The position numbers were made by a program, and so were the translations under genes. From Clostridioides difficile (GTDB taxonomy: Bacteria > Bacillota > Clostridia > Peptostreptococcales > Peptostreptococcaceae), in the NCBI GenBank assembly GCA_012955965.1, contig JABBZI010000003.1:1-64000 (forward strand): a stretch of DNA of 64,000 nt, read 5' to 3'. Positions 30,393 through 39,120 of the stretch are shown piece after piece. Position 1 is the first letter of the stretch; every line of letters begins with the position of its first letter. Under the pieces are notes generated by a model that ran no database searches, was not told the DNA's origin, and saw only the letters and a program-made list of their open reading frames with translations.

Positions 30393-30430
30393 GGAAATCC
30401 CCCTATAAAAAGAATGTATTTTTGAGTTTA

Positions 30431-30456
30431 TATATAAAGAGCAGGTGTAAACTGCT
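30431..30456 (-). terminator. Hairpin downstream of the XRE gene, copy 2
   Basis: AAGAGCAGGTGTAAACTGCTCT lies between the XRE stop and the immA start, nearly the same as the hairpin after immA. The following sequence is not a clean T-run. Confidence 0.5.
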
Positions 30457-30464
30457 CTGAATAT

Positions 30465-30806
30465 TCATCTTTTATATTTACTTATTAAAAATTCAATATA
30501 ATCATTAAGTTGTTCTTGAGCTTCTTCTGGTAAAACTTTGTTAGGATTAGCTTTATGTGTTGCTATAGTATCTATGTGATTTCTAACAAGAGTTCTCCCT
30601 AAAAGATAATCAATTGATACGTTAAAAAAATCTGCCCAATTCTCTAAAACATTTATTTCTGGTTTTCTTTTGTTATTTTCATATTGTGATATTGTTGATT
30701 TATTAAAACTTGTAAGATAAATTTTATTAAACTTTTCAACAAGTTCCTCTTGAGTTAGATTCATTTCTGTTCTTAAAAGTTTAAACCTCTCACCAAAAGT
30801 TGACAT
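30465..30806 (-). CDS. XRE-family phage-type repressor
   Basis: A 113-residue Cro/CI-type DNA-binding protein. The N-terminal helix-turn-helix (~1-65) is clear: FKLLRTEMNLTQEELVEKFN then FNKSTISQYENNKRKPEI and WADFFNVSIDYLLGR. The C-terminal ~45 residues are a short helical tail, not a peptidase domain, which is the type cleaved by ImmA partners. Three TTTATAAAA boxes spaced 21-22 bp lie directly before the start, a likely operator. The product probably represses its own promoter; any divergent lytic gene has been lost. Confidence 0.87.
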   Translation of the reverse strand: MSTFGERFKLLRTEMNLTQEELVEKFNKIYLTSFNKSTISQYENNKRKPEINVLENWADFFNVSIDYLLGRTLVRNHIDTIATHKANPNKVLPEEAQEQLNDYIEFLISKYKR

Positions 30807-30820
30807 AAATAAAACCCCCT

Positions 30821-30872
30821 TTTATAAAAAGTATAACAGAAGTTTATAAAAATGTGAACTTATTTTATAAAA
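30821..30872. promoter_or_regulatory. Three-copy operator array for the XRE repressor
   Basis: TTTATAAAA occurs at 30821-30829, 30843-30851 and 30864-30872. The spacing of 22 and 21 bases is two helical turns, so all three face the same side of the DNA. The array begins 15 bp before the repressor start. The rest of the 489-bp gap to 31295 has no gene but holds an inverted repeat near 31051. Confidence 0.6.
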
Positions 30873-31050
30873 GTTAACATAAAAGTGTATTCAAATGTCG
30901 ATAAGTTTTGTTTGTATTAATATAATATGATTATAGAGATATTAAAGCATCTGTCGGAAAGTTTTAAAAATTAAAATGATGGTTATCTAAAACAATAATA
31001 AATATAATTTAATAAATAATATAAAGATAGTTTGTATAAAAATATAAACA

Positions 31051-31084
31051 GTGGCAAAACCTAACTTGCCACCATCTTGCCACC
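31051..31084. repeat. Inverted/direct repeat of TTGCCAC; possible integrase 3' remnant
   Basis: GTGGCAA (31051-31057) and TTGCCAC (31066-31072) form a dyad, and CTTGCCACC occurs twice 11 bases apart (31065 and 31076). On the minus strand the stretch reads IFGGKMVAS then stop, which resembles the last residues of many phage integrases, but an upstream in-frame stop leaves only about 15 codons. It could be a scar of a lost phage or an attachment site. Confidence 0.3.
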
Positions 31085-31295
31085 GAAAATAAAGAATAGA
31101 ATAAATTTAAATTAAGCATAATAAAACATAAACAACAAAACTGACATTAATAAATTACTGAAATACCAACACTTGTTAAAAAATAACAACAATAAACAAA
31201 TAAAATAGATAAATATATCCAATTAAGGTATAATTAAGTTTTATATGATATAGTTATATTTGATAATTTACAACAGTAAAACTTGGAGGGAAAAA

Positions 31296-32660
31296 ATGGA
31301 TGAAAAAAAAATAAATAATATGAATTATTCACATAATAACTATTCCAAAACGACAGGCGAACCAACTAGAAAAATAAAAAATAACAACTTCACACTCAAA
31401 AATAAAGAAGAAAAAGTTTGTCCTAGTTGTAGCAAAGAAAATAATTCTAAAGATAATTACTGTAAATTTTGTGGAAATGAGCTTTATGAAATAGCATCAT
31501 TAAAACCATTTGAAACAAAACTAGACTTAAAATCTAAAATAAAAGAGCTTTCATATCATGCAAATACAAGGGGAATATTTTTAACAACCTTTACAACTGT
31601 ATTTATATTATTTATTATTGCATTGATATTTAAAGCTGTAATAACTATTCAATTTAATGACATTAGTTATTTGATAAATCCAGCACATATAATTCTAGCT
31701 CTTAACTTAGGTCAGATTAGTGTAGCTATGTCTACTATGATGGGCTCTGGATTTATAAATGCTAATATAGGTTTATTAATATTACTTATAATCCCTATTT
31801 TAGGATTAATAATATCAAATTTAATTTTTATGAGAAAAAGATGTGAAGATTCGAAAACTACATTAGCAAATTCCTTAGGGGTTGGAATTGTTTATGGATT
31901 AATTTTAGCTATTTTATCTGTTTTTACTAATGTAAAGACTGGTTCACATAGTATGTTAGAATATGGCTATGCGCTAGAGTATAGTTATCAGTTTTTTAGT
32001 GTTCTTTTAAATGGATTTGTATTAGGATTTATATGTACATATATAACTAATTACAAAAAGAGTTATGAAAAAGAAAATATGTATATGTCTCTTTTTTCAA
32101 ATTCTATAAAGATATTTATATTAGGATATGTTTTAGTATTAGCAATACTATTTGTACTAACTATATCTGATAGTAGCTACTTAAATGAATTAGATATGAG
32201 CAGTTACTCAAATGGAACAAATTTATTTGCGATACTGCCACAAATAGCTAGTTATATGTGGGCCTTTGCAAATGGAATTTCAGTGACTATAATAAATTCA
32301 ACAGTATCAATATTTAGTTTGGGTTCATCATCTCTATTTGGAGATACTAAATTGATGTTTTATGCAATGGGGGCTTTGTCTGCATTAATACTATTATTAA
32401 ATGGCTACAAATTGAGATTTAAGTATAACACAGATAATATCAAGCCTGTAATAGTGTTTAGTGTGTATTATGCATTTTTAATGGGCATGTTGGCTTTATT
32501 TAGCACATTTATACTTGATAGTAATATTAATTTCTTTAATACAACTAGTTATGGAGCAACCTTAATAATGCAATTTAAAGTATTCCAAACTATTATAATT
32601 TCATTTATATATAGTTTTGTGGTATCTTTAGTAGGGTATAAGCTAAACTCAGCTGATTAA
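31296..32660 (+). CDS. Polytopic membrane protein with N-terminal zinc ribbon
   Basis: A 454-residue protein. Residues ~40-62 are a zinc ribbon with two CxxC knuckles (VCPSCSKEN, YCKFCGNEL). From about residue 100 there are eight or nine hydrophobic segments, for example FTTVFILFIIALIFKAVITI and IGLLILLIIPILGLIISNLI. The ribbon should face the cytoplasm. The start at 31296 follows GGAGGG; the longer frame from 31260 lacks a site. The next gene, 21 bases on, also encodes zinc ribbons, so the two probably act together. I do not recognise a specific function; similar proteins are annotated only by the ribbon. Confidence 0.72.
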   Translation: MDEKKINNMNYSHNNYSKTTGEPTRKIKNNNFTLKNKEEKVCPSCSKENNSKDNYCKFCGNELYEIASLKPFETKLDLKSKIKELSYHANTRGIFLTTFTTVFILFIIALIFKAVITIQFNDISYLINPAHIILALNLGQISVAMSTMMGSGFINANIGLLILLIIPILGLIISNLIFMRKRCEDSKTTLANSLGVGIVYGLILAILSVFTNVKTGSHSMLEYGYALEYSYQFFSVLLNGFVLGFICTYITNYKKSYEKENMYMSLFSNSIKIFILGYVLVLAILFVLTISDSSYLNELDMSSYSNGTNLFAILPQIASYMWAFANGISVTIINSTVSIFSLGSSSLFGDTKLMFYAMGALSALILLLNGYKLRFKYNTDNIKPVIVFSVYYAFLMGMLALFSTFILDSNINFFNTTSYGATLIMQFKVFQTIIISFIYSFVVSLVGYKLNSAD

Positions 32661-32681
32661 ATATGATTGGAGGAATTTTCT

Positions 32682-33173
32682 ATGGAAGAAAATACTAAGA
32701 ATACAGTAGATGATAAATTTTCTAAAGTTAAGAAAAAGTTTGGTAATGGAAAATTTAAAGTTGAATTATATAAAGAGAAATCAAAACTAAATAGAGAGAT
32801 TGAGGATATTCAAGAAAAGAAAGCAAAAATATTTTTGGAAATGGGAATATTAACATATCAAAAAATTAGAGAAGATTCTATTGATGATGAGAGTTTTGAT
32901 AAGTTTTGTGATGAGTTACTAGAACTCGATAAGATAATCTATGAAAAAAATATGGAAATTAACGAAATGGAAATTGCAGAAAGTAATATAACTTGTGAAT
33001 GTGGTTATGTTGGAAGTGTAAATGATAAATATTGTGCGGAATGTGGTAAAAAATTTGAGTTAGAAAATGAAGCTGATGATTTTATAGTTTGTGGTTACTG
33101 TGAAAGTGAAATAGATTCAGAGTCTGAATTTTGTCCATGCTGTGGTAGAAAAATTATAATGGATTTGGAATAA
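32682..33173 (+). CDS. Coiled-coil protein with two C-terminal zinc ribbons
   Basis: A 163-residue soluble protein. Residues ~20-105 are charged and helical, probably coiled coil (KEKSKLNREIEDIQEKKAK). Two four-cysteine ribbons follow: CECGYVGSVNDKYCAECG (~109-126) and CGYCESEIDSESEFCPCCG (~140-158). The start at 32682 follows GGAGG; the ORF opening at 32667 would lie before it. It is co-transcribed with the membrane zinc-ribbon gene, ending at a terminator. It may be a cytoplasmic partner of that membrane protein. Confidence 0.72.
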   Translation: MEENTKNTVDDKFSKVKKKFGNGKFKVELYKEKSKLNREIEDIQEKKAKIFLEMGILTYQKIREDSIDDESFDKFCDELLELDKIIYEKNMEINEMEIAESNITCECGYVGSVNDKYCAECGKKFELENEADDFIVCGYCESEIDSESEFCPCCGRKIIMDLE

Positions 33174-33179
33174 TATTGG

Positions 33180-33212
33180 GAAACCTATGTATAGTGTACA
33201 TGGGTTTTTTTA
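33180..33212 (+). terminator. Intrinsic terminator after the zinc-ribbon pair
   Basis: AAACCTATGT pairs with ACATGGGTTT (one G-U) and is followed by seven T residues. Confidence 0.8.
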
Positions 33213-33370
33213 TTGAAATAATTTAAAAGGAATATCTATGAGAGTATTCATAAAAAATGAAAATAAATACCAAAAATATGGAATAAAGTTTCATTTAACT
33301 ATAATAAATAAGCTAATATATAGAAAAAAGTAGTAAAAATATAGAAACAAGAAAAAAATATGAAAAAATA

Positions 33371-33399
33371 TTGCAAAGAAAAAGTTTTCATGTTATTAT
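33371..33399 (+). promoter_or_regulatory. Promoter of the sialic acid operon with a cre-like dyad
   Basis: TTGCAA (33371-33376) and TATTAT (33394-33399) are spaced by 17 bp, a normal sigma-A layout. Between them AGAAAAAGTTTTCA is a partial palindrome close to the CcpA cre consensus, in the right place to block the promoter, and could instead be the site of the operon's own RpiR regulator. Confidence 0.5.
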
Positions 33400-33448
33400 T
33401 AATACATAAATCAAGAAAATAAATTTCAGAAATGAGGTAATTGAAAAA

Positions 33449-34120
33449 ATGCTAGATAAGGTAAAGGGTAAATTAATAGTATCATGCCAAGCTTTAGAAA
33501 ATGAACCTCTTCATAGCCCTTTTATAATGGGTAGAATGGCTAAGGCTGCTATGGAAGGTGGAGCTGTTGGAATTAGGGCTCAAGGGGTTGATGATATTAT
33601 TGAAATAAAAAAAGTTACTGGACTTCCTGTTATAGGTATTATAAAGAGAAATTATGAAGATTCAGATATATATATAACACCAACTAAAAAGGAAGTTGAT
33701 GAGCTTCTAACAACAGGATGTGAGATGATAGCTTTAGATGCTACTAATAGAGTTAGGCCAAATAATGAAGATTTAAAAGAAATTATAAAGTATATAAAAG
33801 AAAATGGAGTTTTAGTAATGGCAGATATTTCAAACTATGATGAAGCTATCACAGCTCAAGAGTATGGTGTGGATTGTGTTTCAACTACATTATCTGGGTA
33901 TACTCCATATACAAAAGTTTTAGAAGGGCCAGACTTTGTATTAATGGAAAGACTAGTTAAAGATTTAGAAATTCCTGTTATAGCAGAAGGAAAAGTAAAT
34001 ACGCCTCAAGATTTAAAAAAGGTTTTTGAGCTAGGAGTTCATTCATCAGTAGTAGGTTCAGCAATAACAAGACCACAATTAATAACAGAGAAGTTTGTTA
34101 AAGCAATAGAAATTAATTAA
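33449..34120 (+). CDS. nanE: N-acetylmannosamine-6-phosphate 2-epimerase
   Basis: Converts ManNAc-6-phosphate to GlcNAc-6-phosphate in sialic acid breakdown. The 223-residue TIM barrel is the usual size, with GGAVGIRAQGVDDI, the catalytic-region IIKRNYEDSDIYITP and phosphate-binding ends PVIAEGKVNTPQD and VVGSAITRP. It is the first gene of a same-strand operon with nanA and a transporter. GAGGTAA precedes the ATG at 33449 by nine bases. Confidence 0.95.
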   Translation: MLDKVKGKLIVSCQALENEPLHSPFIMGRMAKAAMEGGAVGIRAQGVDDIIEIKKVTGLPVIGIIKRNYEDSDIYITPTKKEVDELLTTGCEMIALDATNRVRPNNEDLKEIIKYIKENGVLVMADISNYDEAITAQEYGVDCVSTTLSGYTPYTKVLEGPDFVLMERLVKDLEIPVIAEGKVNTPQDLKKVFELGVHSSVVGSAITRPQLITEKFVKAIEIN

Positions 34121-34189
34121 AAATTAATTTATAAATCAAAAAATTATTATATTTAACTATATTTAAAAATTAAAATTGGAGGTAAAGAT

Positions 34190-35071
34190 ATGAGAACAAC
34201 AGATATGAAGGGAATTTATTCAGCATTATTAGTTTCATTTGATAAGGAAGGAAATATAAATGAAAAAGGGTTAAGACAAATAATTAGACATAACATAGAT
34301 GTTTGTAAAATAGATGGTCTTTATGTAGGGGGAAGTACAGGAGAAAATTTCATGCTTTCAACTGATGAGAAGAAAAGAATATTTGAAATAGCTAAAGATG
34401 AAGTAAAAGAAGAAATAAAATTAATAGCTCAGGTTGGTTCAGTTAATTTAAAAGAAGCTGTGGAACTTGCTAAATTTACAACTGATTTAGGATATGATGC
34501 TATAAGTGCTGTTACACCTTTTTATTATAAGTTTGATTTTGAAGAAATAAAACACTATTACAATACAATAATAAATTCTGTAGATAATAGATTAATAATA
34601 TATTCTATACCATTTTTAACTGGTGTTGATATGAGTTTAGATCAATTTGGAGAATTATTTGAAAATGAAAAAATAATAGGTGTTAAATTTACAGCAGCAG
34701 ATTTCTACTTATTAGAAAGAATGAGAAAAACTTTCCCAAATAAATTAATATTTGCAGGATTCGATGAAATGATGTTGCCAGCTACAGTTTTAGGAGTAGA
34801 TGGAGCAATTGGTTCTACATTTAATGTAAACGGTATCAGAGCTAGACAAATATTTGAATTAACTAAAAATGAAAAAATATCAGAAGCACTTGAAGTACAA
34901 CATGTGACTAATGATTTAATAACAGATATATTAGGAAATGGTCTATATCAAACAATTAAATTACTACTTGAAGAGCAAGGTGTTGAAGCTGGATATTGTA
35001 GACAACCTATGAAAGAAGCAACTGATGAAATGAAATCAAGAGCAAAAGAAATATACAGAAAGTATTTTTAA
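34190..35071 (+). CDS. nanA: N-acetylneuraminate lyase
   Basis: Splits sialic acid into ManNAc and pyruvate. The 293-residue protein is a class I DHDPS/NAL aldolase: the carboxylate motif GGSTGENFML, the general-acid Tyr in IIYSIPFLTGVD and the Schiff-base Lys in IIGVKFTAADFY are all present. The Phe-Leu-Thr-Gly context after YSIP is that of lyases rather than DapA. It starts behind GGAGG and ends 32 bases before the transporter gene. Confidence 0.94.
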   Translation: MRTTDMKGIYSALLVSFDKEGNINEKGLRQIIRHNIDVCKIDGLYVGGSTGENFMLSTDEKKRIFEIAKDEVKEEIKLIAQVGSVNLKEAVELAKFTTDLGYDAISAVTPFYYKFDFEEIKHYYNTIINSVDNRLIIYSIPFLTGVDMSLDQFGELFENEKIIGVKFTAADFYLLERMRKTFPNKLIFAGFDEMMLPATVLGVDGAIGSTFNVNGIRARQIFELTKNEKISEALEVQHVTNDLITDILGNGLYQTIKLLLEEQGVEAGYCRQPMKEATDEMKSRAKEIYRKYF

Positions 35072-35103
35072 TAAAATACTTTTAGTATGGGAGGATTAGT
35101 AAA

Positions 35104-36606
35104 ATGGTAGGATTTACTTGGATAGATTTTGCAATACTGGTAGTTTACTTATTGGCAGTTTTATTTGCAGGATTGTTATTTTCAAAAAAGGAAATGAAAG
35201 GAAAAGAGTTCTTCAAAGGTGATGGGACTATTCCTTGGTGGGTTACATCAGTATCAATATTTGCCACATTATTAAGTCCAATATCGTTTTTATCATTAGC
35301 AGGAAATTCTTATGGTGGAACTTGGATTTTATGGTTTGCACAATTAGGTATGTTTATAGCGATACCTTTGACAATAAAATTTTTCTTACCTTTATACAGT
35401 AGGCTAGAAATAGATACAGCATATGAATACTTAGAAATGAGATACGAAAGTAAAGGCCTTAGAGTAATTGGTGCTTTAATGTTTATAATATATCAAATAG
35501 GACGTATGTCTATCATAATGTATCTTCCATCAGTGGTTCTAGCTGGTCTTACAGGAATACCTGTAAATGTATTGATAGTAGTTATGGGTGTAATAGCAAT
35601 AATTTATTCATACACAGGTGGATTAAAAGCTGTTTTATGGACCGATTTTATACAAGGTATGGTACTAATAGTAGGTGTTACAGGTACATTGTTCTATTTA
35701 ATAGCAAGTATAAATGGTGGTTTTGGAACAGTGATGGATACGCTTACAAGTGGACATAAATTCTTAGCAACTAATGAAGTTATGTTTGATAAAAATATAC
35801 TATCTACAAGTGCATTTATAATATTTGTTGGAGCTGGTCTTAATACTTTTTCATCATATGTATCAAGTCAAGATATAGTTCAAAGATTTACTACAACAAC
35901 TGATATAAAGCAACTTAACAAAATGACATATGGAAATGGTGTTTTATCAATGGGACTTGCAACTGTGTTTTATCTAATTGGAACTTGTTTATTTATATAC
36001 TATACTCAAAATCCAGATTTAGCTCAAACAGTTCAGCAAGACCAAGTATTTGCATCGTATATAGCTTATGAATTACCAGTAGGTATAACAGGAATACTAC
36101 TTGCAGCAATATATGCAGCATCTCAATCAACTTTATCGACAGGACTTAACTCAGTTGCTACAAGTTGGACTTTAGATATACAAACTATAATAACAAAAGA
36201 TATAAGTATGGAAAGACAAACTAAGATAGCACAATATATATCATTAGGTGTAGGTATACTTTCTATAGTCGTTGCAATAATCTTAGCAAATGGAGAAATA
36301 AAGTCAGCATATGAATGGTTCAATAGCTTTATGGGGCTGGTTTTAGGAGTTCTAGCAGGAGTATTTGTACTTGGAGCATTTTGTAAAAAGGCAACTAAAA
36401 TGGGTGCTTATGTTGGATTCATAGTATCAGCAATTTTGGTTGTTTATCTAAAATATCGTATGCCAGAAGTAACTTCTTGGGCATATTCTTTAATAACAAT
36501 AACTACTTCTGTTGTAGTAGGTACAATAGTTAGTGCAATAGAAGCTAAGGTTAAAGCAAAAGTATCTTTACCAAGAGCTGAAACTACTGTTTACTATGAA
36601 AAATAA
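35104..36606 (+). CDS. nanT: Sodium:solute symporter, sialic acid uptake
   Basis: A 500-residue SSS-family symporter with about 13 membrane segments (GFTWIDFAILVVYLLAVLF onward; conserved TLLSPISFLSLAGNSYGG, GGLKAVLWTDFIQG and AAIYAASQSTLSTGLNS). The Ser/Thr-rich stretch near ~340 is the family's sodium site. Placement directly after nanA makes sialic acid the likely substrate, as in other SSS-type NanT transporters; the exact sialate form is inference. A weak hairpin follows the stop. Confidence 0.88.
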   Translation: MVGFTWIDFAILVVYLLAVLFAGLLFSKKEMKGKEFFKGDGTIPWWVTSVSIFATLLSPISFLSLAGNSYGGTWILWFAQLGMFIAIPLTIKFFLPLYSRLEIDTAYEYLEMRYESKGLRVIGALMFIIYQIGRMSIIMYLPSVVLAGLTGIPVNVLIVVMGVIAIIYSYTGGLKAVLWTDFIQGMVLIVGVTGTLFYLIASINGGFGTVMDTLTSGHKFLATNEVMFDKNILSTSAFIIFVGAGLNTFSSYVSSQDIVQRFTTTTDIKQLNKMTYGNGVLSMGLATVFYLIGTCLFIYYTQNPDLAQTVQQDQVFASYIAYELPVGITGILLAAIYAASQSTLSTGLNSVATSWTLDIQTIITKDISMERQTKIAQYISLGVGILSIVVAIILANGEIKSAYEWFNSFMGLVLGVLAGVFVLGAFCKKATKMGAYVGFIVSAILVVYLKYRMPEVTSWAYSLITITTSVVVGTIVSAIEAKVKAKVSLPRAETTVYYEK

Positions 36607-36741
36607 TATGATGTTTAAATGATAAATTGTCTTATAGAGTGATTAGATAAATAATTTAGTTACTCTATAGGACTGTAGAATACAATTTATATGTAAAAGT
36701 ATAAAAAAATGTATTTAAAATTATATAGGGAGACAATGCTT

Positions 36742-37194
36742 ATGATATTTGGAAATATAAATCATAGTAAGACATATTCAACATTACATGAAGATTTACT
36801 TAGATGTTTCGAATATGCTAAAGAGAATTCATTAATAGATTATGAAAAAGGTACTTATACAATAGATAGTGATAATATTTTTGTGAATATTGTAGAGTAT
36901 AAAACTTGTGAAAAAGAAGAAAGATTCTGGGAAGCTCATAAGAAGTATATAGATGTACATTTAATGCTTGATGGATGTGAAAGAATAGATTTAAATTTTA
37001 TAGAGAATTTAGAACAAAAACCATATGAAGAAGAAGGCGATTTTTTACCTCTTGATGGTAAGAAGAATGGATATGTAGAGCTTAGAAAAAATGATTTCTT
37101 AGTGTGTTATCCAGAAGATGCTCATATGACAGCAATAAAAGTTTTAGAAAAAGAAAATATCAAAAAAGCTATTTTTAAGGTTTTGGTTAGATAA
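36742..37194 (+). CDS. YhcH/YjgK/YiaL-family protein (DUF386) of the sialic acid operon
   Basis: A 150-residue cupin-like protein of the YhcH family, common in sialic acid and other acidic sugar operons and linked to anomer conversion of sialic acid. Conserved stretches include ERFWEAHKKYIDVHLMLDG with its His and Glu metal ligands, and DFLVCYPEDAHMTAI. The start at 36742 sits nine bases after GGGAG; upstream in-frame ATGs are closer or lack a site. A large stem-loop lies in the 159-bp gap to the next gene. Confidence 0.85.
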   Translation: MIFGNINHSKTYSTLHEDLLRCFEYAKENSLIDYEKGTYTIDSDNIFVNIVEYKTCEKEERFWEAHKKYIDVHLMLDGCERIDLNFIENLEQKPYEEEGDFLPLDGKKNGYVELRKNDFLVCYPEDAHMTAIKVLEKENIKKAIFKVLVR

Positions 37195-37211
37195 TGATAA
37201 TTTATACAACC

Positions 37212-37300
37212 ACTAAGGCTGAAAATAGTGATTTAACTTTCAGCGATTAGTGATATTTCGTAAATTTTAGTTAGATTACTATTTTCAGCCTTAGTTTTTT
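37212..37300 (+). terminator. Long-armed hairpin inside the sialic acid operon
   Basis: ACTAAGGCTGAAAATAGT (37212-37229) is perfectly complementary over 18 bp to 37278-37295, with a 48-base loop and a six-T run. It would partly end the transcript after the yhcH-like gene, so downstream genes may be expressed at a lower level or from their own promoter. Confidence 0.75.
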
Positions 37301-37353
37301 ATAATGAAAATTGGATAGAATGAAAAGGTAAAAATTTACGAAGGAGATAAATA

Positions 37354-38157
37354 ATGGAAAATATAGATGTATTTTTATTAATAGGACAAAGTAATGCACG
37401 AGGATTAGGAAATAAAAAAGAGAGTGTCATTCCAAATGAAAATTGTTTTGAATATTTAAGTACTGATGAAATTATAAATATGAGATGTGAGCTAGAGACT
37501 TCAGAAGGTGATGGTACTATAGCACCTGCATTTTCAAATGAATGGAATAAGTTTACTGGGAATAAAGTTTGTTTTATTCATAATGCAAAAGATGGGTCAA
37601 GAATAAAAAATTGGAATCATGATAATAACTGGTTTCTAAATGAGACTATAGAAAAATTTAATGCAGGATGTAGCACTTTAAGTAAACACTATAATATAAA
37701 AAGTAAGTATGTCATTTGGATTCAAGGTGAAAGTGATGCAAAATATGGTAGTGATACCTTATACTATAAAGAAAGTTTAAAAAAGATTGCATATAGACTA
37801 AAAGGAGAATGTATGATTGATAAAATGTTTGTAAGCTTAACTGGTTATTGGCTTGGAGAAGCTGAATATTTTATTAGAACTAGACGAATTGCAGCAGCTC
37901 AAGAATCTGCTTGTAATGAATGTGATATACTGAGTGTAGGAAGTAAAATTGCTATGCAATTTCATGATAAAGGCTTAACTATTGACGATGTTCATTATAC
38001 TCAAGAAGGTCTCAATATGTTAGGAGAAGACTTATGTAAAAATATTTATAAGTATCATACAACTAAGGAAGAAATTGTATTAAATGATACAATAGATTTA
38101 TCAGAAGCAAGAAAATATATTTGCGAGTTGGAAAAGATAAATAAAAAATTTGTATAA
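37354..38157 (+). CDS. Sialate O-acetylesterase-like SGNH hydrolase
   Basis: A 267-residue esterase of the SASA/DUF303 group. The nucleophile block is LLIGQSNARGLGN, the mid block WIQGESDAKYG and the catalytic Asp/His block DDVHYTQEG. It has no signal peptide, so it acts in the cytoplasm, presumably on O-acetylated sialic acids taken up by the transporter before the lyase step. GAAGGAG precedes the ATG. Position after the hairpin suggests separate control. Confidence 0.87.
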   Translation: MENIDVFLLIGQSNARGLGNKKESVIPNENCFEYLSTDEIINMRCELETSEGDGTIAPAFSNEWNKFTGNKVCFIHNAKDGSRIKNWNHDNNWFLNETIEKFNAGCSTLSKHYNIKSKYVIWIQGESDAKYGSDTLYYKESLKKIAYRLKGECMIDKMFVSLTGYWLGEAEYFIRTRRIAAAQESACNECDILSVGSKIAMQFHDKGLTIDDVHYTQEGLNMLGEDLCKNIYKYHTTKEEIVLNDTIDLSEARKYICELEKINKKFV

Positions 38158-38214
38158 TATAAGAGTTTAAATAGGGTTGTTAATTTATAAAAATAATTTG
38201 TATGGAGATATGTT

Positions 38215-39102
38215 ATGAAAAATTACGTTTGTATAGATGTTGGAGGTACTTCAATAAAATATGGGTTTATTAGGGAAGATGGATTTATAATTGATAAATC
38301 CAGTATGGATACTGAAGCAAAGGAAAAAGGAGGAGAAGGAATATTATCTAAAATAAAACAAATAGTAAAAAAATATATAGAAGAAAATGACATAAGTGGT
38401 ATATGTATATCAACTGCAGGTATGGTTGACCCAATTGAGGGGAAGATATTATTTGCATTGGAAGAGCTAATTCCAAACTATAAAGGTATGGAATTAAAAA
38501 AAGAGATAGAAAAAGAATTTAATATAAAATGTGAAGTTGAAAATGATGTTAATTGTGCTGGACTAGGTGAGATGTGGATTGGAGCTGGAAAGGATGCAAC
38601 ATCTTCTATATGCTTGACAATAGGTACTGGAATTGGTGGTTGCGTTATAATAAACAATAAACTAATAAATGGATTTAGTAATAGTGCTGGTGAAGTAGGA
38701 TATATGAATATAAATGGAAGTTCTTTTCAAGAATTAGCATCTACAAGCAGTCTAATTAAAAAAGTAGCAAAAGTAAAGAATTTAAATGAAAATGACTTAA
38801 ATGGAAAAATAATTTTTGATTTAGCAAAGAATAATGACGAAGATTGTTTAAAAGAACTCAATAATATGATAAAATCATTAGCAGTTGGAATCGCAAATAT
38901 ATGTTATGTAATAAATCCAGAAGTAGTAATTTTAGGTGGTGGAATTATGGCACAAGAAGAATTTCTAAAGCCTAAAATAGACAAAGCATTAAAGGAGGTT
39001 CTTATAGAGAGAGTTTACAAAAACACTAATGTAGAATTTGCAAAGAGACAAAATGATGCAGGAATGCTTGGGGCATTATATAATTTTTTAAATAAAATAT
39101 AA
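38215..39102 (+). CDS. nanK: ROK-family kinase, probable N-acetylmannosamine kinase
   Basis: Probably phosphorylates ManNAc to ManNAc-6-phosphate for NanE. The 295-residue ROK fold has the ATP motif DVGGTSIKYGF, the substrate/Mg motif ENDVNCAGLGE with the catalytic Asp, and ICLTIGTGIGG. The zinc motif CxCGxxGCxE of typical ROK kinases is missing; in its place is SAGEVGYMNINGSSFQE. Operon placement with nanE and nanA supports the role. Confidence 0.88.
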   Translation: MKNYVCIDVGGTSIKYGFIREDGFIIDKSSMDTEAKEKGGEGILSKIKQIVKKYIEENDISGICISTAGMVDPIEGKILFALEELIPNYKGMELKKEIEKEFNIKCEVENDVNCAGLGEMWIGAGKDATSSICLTIGTGIGGCVIINNKLINGFSNSAGEVGYMNINGSSFQELASTSSLIKKVAKVKNLNENDLNGKIIFDLAKNNDEDCLKELNNMIKSLAVGIANICYVINPEVVILGGGIMAQEEFLKPKIDKALKEVLIERVYKNTNVEFAKRQNDAGMLGALYNFLNKI

Positions 39103-39120
39103 AGAATAGAAGGTTTTTTA

